In this document: in pieces, positions 1-5,806 of the stretch
How the letters are laid out: each line of letters opens with the position of its first letter
How positions within the stretch are numbered: the stretch's first letter is position 1
NCBI GenBank assembly: GCA_000695745.1
Contig: ASHK01000401.1
Coordinates: forward strand, 1 to 5,806
Length of the DNA stretch: 5,806 nucleotides
Direction of reading: 5' to 3'
DNA from: Vibrio madracius
Lineage (GTDB): Bacteria; Pseudomonadota; Gammaproteobacteria; Enterobacterales; Vibrionaceae
The notes under the pieces: generated by a model
The model's database searches: none
What the model was told of the DNA's origin: nothing
Seen by the model: the letters and a program-made list of their open reading frames with translations, nothing else
Translations under genes and position numbers: made by a program

Positions 1-303
1 GACGGGGTATCTTTACCAGACGACAGCTCTGCTGCGTGACCGTAAGCGCCGATAATCTCGATATCATCACGAAGCCCTTGTGCCAAAGCGCCTGTAGACT
101 CTTTATGCGCCATCGCTAGGCCGAGCTTGCTTAAATTCGGAAGTGCTAGTTCACCGCTACGCTGATCGTTATCAGCTAACCCTTTTGCACACTGCTCTGC
201 AATATGACCCAGTGTATCTGACCCAACATCACCAAATTGCTCAGCATCGGCAGCTGCGCCAATGCCAAATGAATCTAATAACTAAAATAAATGCGCGTTT
301 CAT
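1..303 (-). CDS. deoB: Phosphopentomutase DeoB, N-terminal part, frameshifted and cut by window edge
   Basis: Phosphopentomutase interconverts (deoxy)ribose-1-phosphate and (deoxy)ribose-5-phosphate in the cytoplasm; here it would pass the DeoA product to DeoC. The ATG at 303 follows a strong GAGGAG ribosome site and lies 15 bases after the deoA stop, so the genes are surely co-transcribed. The protein opens MKRAFILV, then the frame breaks: one extra base near 276 leads to a stop at 241-243 after 20 residues. Dropping that base restores the expected [20 protein letters not shown], with metal ligand Asp10 in place, and a clean frame to the edge. That frame reaches SSGKDTPS, whose Thr (about residue 99) corresponds to the active-site threonine of the family. 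About 100 of the roughly 405 expected residues are present. The family is certain; whether the frameshift is real is not. Confidence 0.9.
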
Positions 304-318
304 AATGTCTCCTCACCC

Positions 319-1651
<1,333 letters not shown>

Positions 1652-1696
1652 TAGTACCTCCCAGTCTAAGCTTGGGTTATAGGGATAGAGGGAATA

Positions 1697-1721
1697 ATGG
1701 TGGCTGGAACTCAGCCACCAT
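1697..1721 (-). other. Perfect 10-bp intercistronic hairpin between deoC and deoA
   Basis: A perfect inverted repeat of ten bases (ATGGTGGCTG / CAGCCACCAT) closes a five-base loop in the 84-base gap between deoC and deoA. In the transcribed minus direction it is followed by TATTCCC and not a run of T, so it lacks the mark of a strong intrinsic terminator. It lies about 15 bases past the deoC stop and about 45 bases before the deoA start. In such a position it could protect the deoC message from 3' decay or give partial attenuation; both are inference. Confidence 0.65.
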
Positions 1722-1735
1722 CCAAAGGACTCAGA

Positions 1736-2512
1736 TTAATAAGCAGATGGATCTGCTGTTTCGTCTGTGACTTCTAATGTATTTAGTAGATTAGTCAGTA
1801 GGCTTGACGCACCAAAGCGGTAGTGCATGTTGTCTGCCCAATCGGCACCCAGAATCTCATCAGCCATTGCTAGGTAAGCAGCGGCATCTTCGGCTGTACG
1901 TACGCCGCCAGCTGGTTTGAAACCCACTTTCTCAGCAACGCCCATATCACGAATCACTTCTAACATCATGCGCGCATACTCTGGAGTTGCGTTTACTGGC
2001 ACTTTACCTGTAGAAGTTTTAATGAAGTCTGCGCCTGCTTTAATACAGATTTCTGACGCTTTTTTGATGAGCGCTTCTTCTTTCAGTTCACCCGTTTCGA
2101 TGATCACTTTTAGCAGGATATCACCACACGCTTGCTTACATTGCTTAACAAGTTCAAAACCGACTTCTTCGTTACCAGCCATTAGAGCACGGTATGGGAA
2201 TACCACGTCCACTTCATCTGCGCCGTAAGCGACAGCAGCTTTAGTTTCAGCGACGGCAATCTCAATGTCATCGTTACCGTGTGGGAAGTTTGTCACAGTC
2301 GCAATACGTACTTCTGGTGTACCTTGTTCGCGTAGCGTTTTCTTAGCAATAGGAATAAAGCGAGGGTAAATACAGATCGCCGCCGTGTTACCCACAGGCG
2401 ATTTTGCGTCATGACAAAGCGCGATCACTTTTTCATTAGTGTCGTCATCATTTAGCGTCGTTAGATCCATAAGTTTTAGTGCACGTAGAGCTGCTGCTTT
2501 TAAATCGCTCAT
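1736..2512 (-). CDS. deoC: Deoxyribose-phosphate aldolase DeoC
   Basis: This class I aldolase cleaves 2-deoxyribose-5-phosphate to glyceraldehyde-3-phosphate and acetaldehyde, the last step of deoxynucleoside breakdown. The intact 258-residue frame is one shorter than E. coli DeoC and is very similar along its whole length. The Schiff-base lysine lies in [10 protein letters not shown] (Lys165, E. coli Lys167). The second catalytic lysine is in [10 protein letters not shown] (Lys199, E. coli Lys201), and the acidic partner is Asp102 in ADEVDVVFP. The protein ends in tyrosine, as in E. coli, where the flexible C-terminal Tyr259 takes part in catalysis. The ATG at 2512 has CCGGAG about eight bases upstream. 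It is the first gene of the deo operon here, followed by deoA after 84 bases, and is preceded by a long noncoding region likely to hold its control elements. Confidence 0.98.
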   Translation of the reverse strand: MSDLKAAALRALKLMDLTTLNDDDTNEKVIALCHDAKSPVGNTAAICIYPRFIPIAKKTLREQGTPEVRIATVTNFPHGNDDIEIAVAETKAAVAYGADEVDVVFPYRALMAGNEEVGFELVKQCKQACGDILLKVIIETGELKEEALIKKASEICIKAGADFIKTSTGKVPVNATPEYARMMLEVIRDMGVAEKVGFKPAGGVRTAEDAAAYLAMADEILGADWADNMHYRFGASSLLTNLLNTLEVTDETADPSAY

Positions 2513-2747
2513 TTCTATCTCCGGTCAATATATTCAATTAATTACCTGACAAACTCGTCAGCAATAAATGAACGGACTTGGTTCCTTGAAGACTCGGCTC
2601 AGCTATTTGGTTAGGGCTGAAGACCAATTGCTATCCTTGTCACCGCACAGTACCTGCTCGTTTAAAATCACCTGATTCCTGTCTTGGTGAGAGCTGGCTC
2701 TGGCTACATAAAGCTTCGTAAAAACACGAAAGAATTACTTAGTAGCC
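2513..2747 (-). other. Putative long structured 5' leader of deoC
   Basis: This gene-free stretch lies between the candidate deoC promoter and the deoC start. In the transcribed direction it can form several hairpins. The outermost pairs GGCTAC (2747-2742) with GTAGCC (2707-2702) around an inner stem TTCGT/ACGAA (arms 2726-2730 and 2715-2719). Others are AGAG/CTCT at 2690-2701, TCACC/GGTGA (arms 2686-2690 and 2668-2672), TTGGT/ACCAA (arms 2623-2627 and 2607-2611) and CTGAC/GTCAG (2546-2561). The first stem starts almost exactly where the candidate -10 predicts transcription to begin. I recognise no known riboswitch class. Most stems are only four to six base pairs, so some may be chance; no folding program was run. 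Confidence 0.35.
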
Positions 2748-2752
2748 TATAC

Positions 2753-2758
2753 AGTATA
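2753..2758 (-). promoter_or_regulatory. Candidate -10 element of the deoC promoter
   Basis: TATACT on the minus strand matches the -10 consensus at five of six bases and predicts a start near 2746-2747. It is embedded in a perfect palindrome, CCTATAC-A-GTATAGG (2746-2760). No good -35 hexamer is found 16 to 18 bases upstream, which would suit an activator-dependent promoter but also weakens the call. Confidence 0.35.
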
Positions 2759-2791
2759 GGACTCTCATTCAAAACGGTAGAGCTGATTAAA

Positions 2792-2808
2792 ACGCAAACG
2801 GTTTGCTT
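2792..2808. promoter_or_regulatory. LacI-family-like operator (PurR/CytR-like) upstream of deoC
   Basis: ACGCAAACGGTTTGCTT contains GCAAAC and GTTTGC as inverted arms around a single G. This resembles the PurR-type operator (GCAAACGTTTGC), but with one extra base in the middle. Its centre lies about 54 bases upstream of the start predicted from the candidate deoC -10. In enteric bacteria the deo operon is controlled by the LacI-family repressor CytR, so CytR or PurR are the natural candidates. The binding protein is inference. Confidence 0.45.
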
Positions 2809-2822
2809 CTCAAAAAACTTCC

Positions 2823-2837
2823 ATTCAATCGTTGAAT
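2823..2837. promoter_or_regulatory. Second palindrome upstream of deoC
   Basis: ATTCAA-TCG-TTGAAT is a perfect six-base inverted repeat with a three-base spacer holding a central CG, about 20 bases upstream of the GCAAAC-G-GTTTGC element. Its size and symmetry suit a helix-turn-helix dimer such as a LacI-family protein. No specific regulator can be named. Confidence 0.3.
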
Positions 2838-2884
2838 CGCTTATCCCGCAACGATTCATTAGGAATTATCTGGCTCCTAAAACC

Positions 2885-2918
2885 AAAAAAGCCCCGCAGC
2901 AATTTCTTGCTACGGGGC
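2885..2918 (-). terminator. Rho-independent terminator of nupC
   Basis: In the minus direction, GCCCCGTAGCAA and TTGCTGCGGGGC pair over 12 positions with one G-T wobble, leaving a four-base loop. The stem is followed at once by six T (2890-2885). It starts 44 bases after the nupC stop, so it should end the nupC transcript and separate it from the deo operon. The plus-strand side has no T run after the stem, so it acts in one direction. Confidence 0.92.
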
Positions 2919-2962
2919 GATATAATATGGCGTCTATATACTAATAACCTTTACGCGGGCAA

Positions 2963-4228
2963 TTACATGCCAGCTAGGCTTAGACAGAAACCAGCAATCG
3001 TTGCTGCCATCAAGTTAGATAGCGTACCTGCGATTACGGCTTTAACACCCATACGTGCAATATCACTGCGACGCTTAGGCGCAAGACTACCCAGACCACC
3101 TAGTAGGATTGCGATAGAAGAAAGGTTCGCAAAACCACATAGAGCGAATGAGATGATTGCCTTTGTTTTCTCAGACAGAACAACTGGTGCAGCGTCGCCT
3201 AGATATGGTGCGAAGTTTGCGTATGCGACGAATTCGTTCGCAACTGTCTTCATACCGATGAACTCACCAGCAATTGTCGCTTCAGACCATGGCACACCCA
3301 ATAGGAATGCAAGTGGAGAGAAGATCCAACCTAGAATCAGTTCTAGACGTAGTTCTGGCATACCAATCCAGCCACCGATGCCGCCAAGCATACCGTTAAC
3401 CAGTGCGATAAGACCGATGAACGCGATTAGCATCGCGCCTACGTTAAGAGCTAGTTGAAGACCTGCAGATGCACCGCCCGCTGCTGCGTCGATAACGTTA
3501 GCTGGCTTGTCTTCACCTTCTGCTTCTAAGCTGTGAAGCTGTTCTACTGGCTCATCAGTTTCTGGCTTGATGATCTTAGCGAATAGAAGACCACCAGGAG
3601 CTGCCATGAATGATGCTGCTACTAGGTACTCGATTGGCACGCCCATTGATGCGTAACCTGCAAGTACACCACCAGCGATAGACGCTAGGCCGCCACACAT
3701 TACAGCGAATAGCTCAGATTGAGTCATCTTAGGCACGAAAGGACGTACAACAAGTGGAGCCTCAGTTTGACCTACGAAGATGTTCGCCGCAGCAGACATA
3801 GATTCCGCACGAGACGTACCTAGTGCTTTTTGTAGGCCACCACCAAGAATCTTGATAACCCATTGCATGATACCTAGGTAGTAAAGTACCGAGATAAGTG
3901 CTGAGAAGAAGATTAGAGTCGGTAGTACACGGAATGCGAAGATGAAACCGCCACCGCCGAATACTTCGAACATCTTGTCAGAAACAAGACCACCGAATAG
4001 GAATGACGTACCGTCGTTACCGTAGTTAATCACGCTAGATACAGCGTCAGAGAAGCTACGTAGGATCTCTTGACCCCAAGGTACATAAAGAACAAACGCA
4101 CCAAGCGCAAATTGGATAGCAAAAGCGCCAGCCACAGTTCTGATATTAATAGCTTTGCGGTTATCCGATAGAAGTACTGCGATAAGAATCAGTACAACCA
4201 TACCAACCAGGCTCATAAACAGGCTCAT
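2963..4228 (-). CDS. nupC: Sodium-coupled concentrative nucleoside transporter (NupC/CNT family)
   Basis: This inner-membrane symporter brings nucleosides in with a sodium ion. The intact 421-residue frame agrees closely with vcCNT of Vibrio cholerae, the first structurally solved CNT, and the numbering is identical through the active site. Residues for nucleoside binding are Gln154, Thr155 and Glu156 (GQTEAPL), Glu332 (NEFVAY), Asn368 and Ser371 (GFANLSS). Those around the sodium ion are Asn149, Val152, Ser183 and Ile184. A charged linker at about 222-244 ([20 protein letters not shown]) separates hydrophobic halves. The ATG at 4228 has AAGGAAG about nine bases upstream; an in-frame Met5 is a less well placed alternative. 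A dedicated promoter and a terminator make it a single-gene unit just upstream of the deo operon, supplying its substrates. Confidence 0.98.
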   Translation of the reverse strand: MSLFMSLVGMVVLILIAVLLSDNRKAINIRTVAGAFAIQFALGAFVLYVPWGQEILRSFSDAVSSVINYGNDGTSFLFGGLVSDKMFEVFGGGGFIFAFRVLPTLIFFSALISVLYYLGIMQWVIKILGGGLQKALGTSRAESMSAAANIFVGQTEAPLVVRPFVPKMTQSELFAVMCGGLASIAGGVLAGYASMGVPIEYLVAASFMAAPGGLLFAKIIKPETDEPVEQLHSLEAEGEDKPANVIDAAAGGASAGLQLALNVGAMLIAFIGLIALVNGMLGGIGGWIGMPELRLELILGWIFSPLAFLLGVPWSEATIAGEFIGMKTVANEFVAYANFAPYLGDAAPVVLSEKTKAIISFALCGFANLSSIAILLGGLGSLAPKRRSDIARMGVKAVIAGTLSNLMAATIAGFCLSLAGM

Positions 4229-4295
4229 AGTTTATGACTTCCTTATATTTAATAATTTGGCGTGTAACAAAATTTGAAGCTCAAAAGCGGGGGCG

Positions 4296-4301
4296 ATTAT
4301 A
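4296..4301 (-). promoter_or_regulatory. -10 element of the nupC promoter
   Basis: A perfect TATAAT lies 67 bases upstream of the nupC start on the minus strand, predicting a transcript start near 4289 and a leader of about 60 bases. The sequence 16 to 18 bases further upstream has no good -35 (TACTTT or CTACTT), as expected for a promoter that needs CRP. Confidence 0.6.
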
Positions 4302-4321
4302 CAAACCCACAGAAAAGAAAG

Positions 4322-4337
4322 TAGTACCCCCCTCACA
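4322..4337 (-). promoter_or_regulatory. Possible proximal CRP site of nupC (one good half)
   Basis: TGTGA-GGGGGG-TACTA has one perfect CRP half and one poor half. Its centre, near 4329.5, lies about 40 bases upstream of the predicted start, the class II CRP position. Taken alone it would be weak; the spacing is what supports it. Confidence 0.35.
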
Positions 4338-4373
4338 CTTTCGTCTTGAACACATAAAACATACACGCAATTT

Positions 4374-4389
4374 TGCGACATTGATCACA
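4374..4389. promoter_or_regulatory. CRP binding site upstream of nupC
   Basis: TGCGA-CATTGA-TCACA matches nine of the ten conserved positions of the CRP consensus (TGTGA-N6-TCACA). Its centre is about 92 bases upstream of the predicted nupC start and 52 bases from the proximal half-site. Enteric CytR-controlled promoters such as deoP2 have two CRP sites near -41 and -93, the same geometry. This implies cAMP-CRP activation of nucleoside uptake (inference from sequence). Confidence 0.7.
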
Positions 4390-4397
4390 TTTAGACT

Positions 4398-4413
4398 CTG
4401 CAAACGTTTTCGA
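4398..4413. promoter_or_regulatory. PurR/CytR-like operator upstream of nupC
   Basis: CTGCAAACGTTTTCGA contains the whole core GCAAACGTTTTC of the classical PurR operator. It lies just upstream of the CRP site and about 37 bases beyond the yjjV stop. Nucleoside transporters are known targets of PurR- and CytR-type LacI-family repressors. The match to PurR is good, but Vibrio CytR may recognise similar DNA, so the protein is left open. Confidence 0.55.
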
Positions 4414-4433
4414 ATTCACAACTAACAGCATTT

Positions 4434-5212
4434 TTAGTCACAAAATTTAAACGTCGATTTGCTATTTTTTAGTAGTTGTGACGTAACCGTTTGCTTATTT
4501 TCATTTCTCAACATAATTAGCGACGATAGCACCATCTTCACCATTTTAGGCTCGTTCGGCCGACCTTGATATCCACACAATGGCATATCAGGTGCGTCCG
4601 TTTCTAATAGCAAACTTTCTAACGGGAGAGTGGCGATGGTCGAGCGTGTTTTTTGTGCTCTTTGGTAGGTAATCACACCACCAACACCGATTTTTAAGCC
4701 AAGATTGACATAGTCCATTGCTTGCTGATAACTGCCACTGAATCCATGAATAACGCACCGTTTAAAGGTGGGCTCTGCTTTAACAATGCAATAAGATCTT
4801 GATGCGCTTTTCGGCAATGAAGAATAACAGGCAATTGATGTTGGTTGGCAATGCGGATTTGCTCTATCAGTAATGATTTTTGTTGCCGTTCGTTTTCTCT
4901 ACCTTGATAAAAGTCGAGACCACATTCTCCTACGGCCACCAATTTACTGTTACTTATAGATTCGGCAATACGCTGCTCTAAACGACCAATACTGCCAGCA
5001 TCAATCTTATCGAGAAACATCGGATGAAACCCGAGTGCGAAAGACACCATTGCATGCTCGTTGGCTAACTGATTTATGGTTAGCCAATTTTGCTCATTAA
5101 TACCAGGCACAACGATAGCGGCAACTTGAGCCTCTGCTGCCTCTAATAGCACTTGGTTTATGTCTTTTTTCTCTGCCAATAGATCAAGGTGGCAATGGCT
5201 ATCAATCACCAT
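4434..5212 (-). CDS. yjjV: TatD-family metal-dependent hydrolase, YjjV type, frameshifted
   Basis: TatD-family proteins are cytoplasmic metal-dependent hydrolases with a TIM-barrel fold; several act as DNases, but the role of YjjV is not well defined. The ATG at 5212 gives MVIDSHCHLD with metal ligands His6 and His8. Glu96 (VGECGLD) and His132 (LPVILHCRKAH) follow. After residue 152 the frame shifts. One missing base near 4756 would restore GGVIHGFSGS (His156), the segment KIGVGG, and ETDAPDMPL (Asp206), giving 259 residues, the same length as E. coli YjjV. As written, the first frame runs on only to a stop at 4694. The start overlaps the end of the small gene upstream by 11 bases. No terminator follows, so some read-through into nupC is possible. 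The family call is firm, the subgroup good. Confidence 0.92.
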
Positions 5213-5324
5213 CTTTTGGCTCTTTTCGGTAGGGTACGCAACTGCGTTTGTTCTCTGGTGTGAGTCCTAATGAGACACACCAATCATCGTATTTTTTAAG
5301 CCATTTTTTGAGTAATTCAATCAT
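5202..5324 (-). CDS. Conserved small protein of 40 residues (possibly DUF5363)
   Basis: A short basic protein starting MIELLKKWLKKYDDWC and containing LTPENKRSCVPYRKEP. It has an amphipathic Lys/Trp/Leu-rich N-terminus, two cysteines (Cys16, Cys29) and a charged tail, with no signal peptide or clear membrane segment. I recall similar short proteins in Vibrio and Pasteurellaceae, and tentatively connect it to DUF5363; the function is unknown. The ATG at 5324 has only a modest AGGT upstream. The frame is open further up to an ATG at 5441, but that 39-residue extension reads through likely promoter DNA and is less plausible. The stop overlaps the yjjV start by 11 bases, which points to coupled translation and a two-gene unit. 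Confidence 0.7.
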   Translation of the reverse strand: MIELLKKWLKKYDDWCVSLGLTPENKRSCVPYRKEPKDGD

Positions 5325-5640
5325 GATAAATTTACCTAAATAAATGTAATCGATTGCAATTTGTACTATCCCAAATCCTTGTCTTACAAAGGATAGCGCA
5401 ATAGTTAGAGTTTTATCACTAAGTTGTGACTTACCCCTCAATGCTGTGATAGAAGCGGTTTTTTTTCATATACGCAAACGATAAAATGCTGCCTATTGTT
5501 TGTAAACCACACAAATTGTCTCTATCGTCATTTCTGTGTCGTTTACATGCGACCATTTTCTAGGCATCTAAACTGGACCAAGCCTAGCCTATCGAATCGT
5601 CAATGATACCCCATCATTCGACACTACAAGGGAATTGATC
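5325..5640. other. Divergent intergenic region between the small gene and the BMP gene
   Basis: This 316-base stretch has no convincing gene and must contain promoters for both directions. I see a weak pair for the small gene on the minus strand (TTGAGG and GATAAA, spacer 18, around 5414-5443). TTTACA at 5542-5547 is a possible -35 for the BMP gene without a convincing -10. ACGCAAACG at 5472-5480 resembles half of a PurR-type operator. A run of eight T (5459-5466) has no good stem before it. None of these is certain. Confidence 0.4.
5560..5622 (+). other. Two hairpins just ahead of the BMP gene
   Basis: CTAGGC (5560-5565) pairs perfectly with GCCTAG (5582-5587) across 16 bases. AATGAT (5602-5607) pairs with ATCATT (5613-5618) around ACCCC, and GTC/GAC extend that stem past a one-base bulge. 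The second hairpin ends about six bases before the AAGGGA ribosome site. They may form a regulatory leader, but the stems are short and no known riboswitch fits. Confidence 0.3.
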
Positions 5641-5806
5641 GTGAAAAAAACTATTCTAAAAATGTCTGCGCTTGCAGTAGCAGTAGCTTCATTTGGTGCG
5701 TTCGCAGCAAAACCAGCAGTGGTATACGATACAGCCGGTAAATTTGACAAATCATTCAACGAAGCTGTTTTTCAAAACGGTGTAAAAGTCTTTAATGCAG
5801 ACAAAG
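5641..5806 (+). CDS. BMP-family ABC transporter substrate-binding protein, N-terminal part (likely nucleoside-binding)
   Basis: Only the first 55 codons are in the window. The GTG at 5641 is eight bases after AAGGG and opens a typical signal peptide: MKKTILK, a hydrophobic stretch to about residue 20, then AFA-AKP as a likely signal peptidase I site. No lipobox cysteine is seen, so a soluble periplasmic protein is expected. The mature part, VVYDTAGKFDKSFNEAVFQN, fits the start of the basic membrane protein (BMP/PnrA-like) family, with its first strand and the FDKSFNE motif. Family members such as PnrA bind purine nucleosides for ABC import. Position beside nupC and deo genes supports a nucleoside ligand, but this is inference. 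An in-frame ATG at 5662 would remove the basic start of the signal peptide and is less likely. Confidence 0.85.
   Translation, partial: MKKTILKMSALAVAVASFGAFAAKPAVVYDTAGKFDKSFNEAVFQNGVKVFNADK

Noticed and set aside
2546..2561. CTGACGAG on the minus strand as part of a hammerhead ribozyme core
   Set aside because: The core should read CTGATGAG with a following GAAA and conserved flanking stems; these are absent. It is a simple hairpin.
2513..2760. Known riboswitch (TPP, glycine, cyclic-di-GMP, purine) in the deoC leader
   Set aside because: No conserved core of these classes could be recognised by eye; structure alone does not justify the call.
2684..2944. 86-residue plus-strand open frame
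   Set aside because: It runs across the nupC terminator and the deoC regulatory region, has no clear ribosome site and no recognisable family.
2832..3458. 208-residue plus-strand open frame
   Set aside because: Mostly antisense to the conserved nupC coding sequence; it is a shadow of that gene.
4694..4817. Programmed frameshift in yjjV
   Set aside because: No slippery site or stimulatory structure is seen at 4756, and three similar indels elsewhere in the window point to error.
5416..5429. TCAC-N6-GTGA inverted repeat as a CRP site
   Set aside because: The arms face the wrong way; CRP needs GTGA-N6-TCAC.
5202..5441. 79-residue version of the small protein with start at 5441
   Set aside because: The extra 39 residues read through likely promoter sequence and do not resemble the conserved part; the ATG at 5324 is preferred.
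5459..5466. Run of eight T as a terminator
   Set aside because: Only a three-base stem can be drawn before it, and no plus-strand gene ends upstream.

Overview
The window looks like chromosomal DNA of a Vibrio species. The translations of deoA, deoB, deoC and nupC match my recollection of Vibrio proteins, and the nucleoside transporter matches the crystallised Vibrio cholerae CNT, vcCNT, residue for residue at the substrate and sodium sites. The identifications come from memory of these families; no database search was run.

Layout: almost everything is on the minus strand, so transcription runs from high to low coordinates. From right to left there is a 40-residue small protein gene (5324-5202), an overlapping TatD-type hydrolase gene of the YjjV branch (5212-4434), the concentrative nucleoside transporter gene nupC (4228-2963) with a strong terminator (2885-2918), and a roughly 370 bp regulatory region. 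After that come the deoxyribonucleoside catabolism genes deoC (2512-1736), deoA (1651-319) and the 5' part of deoB (from 303, running off the left edge). On the plus strand, divergent from the small gene, begins a BMP-family periplasmic binding protein (5641 to the right edge, partial).

The genes form a nucleoside uptake and salvage module. NupC imports nucleosides with sodium. DeoA cleaves thymidine with phosphate to thymine and deoxyribose-1-phosphate. DeoB converts that to deoxyribose-5-phosphate. DeoC splits it into glyceraldehyde-3-phosphate and acetaldehyde. The BMP-type protein is plausibly the binding component of a nucleoside ABC importer (inference). Noncoding sequence holds a good CRP site plus a CRP half-site upstream of nupC, and LacI-family-like GCAAACG elements upstream of nupC, deoC and BMP.

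The most striking observation is technical. Four single-base indels interrupt deoB (near 276), deoA (near 1528 and 1259) and yjjV (near 4756). Restoring each one recovers a full reading frame with every catalytic residue at its usual family position. Sequencing or assembly error is the most likely cause, although real mutation cannot be excluded from one sequence. I saw no clearly novel system. The parts that deserve a second look are the structured leader of deoC, the nupC promoter layout and the hairpins ahead of the BMP gene.
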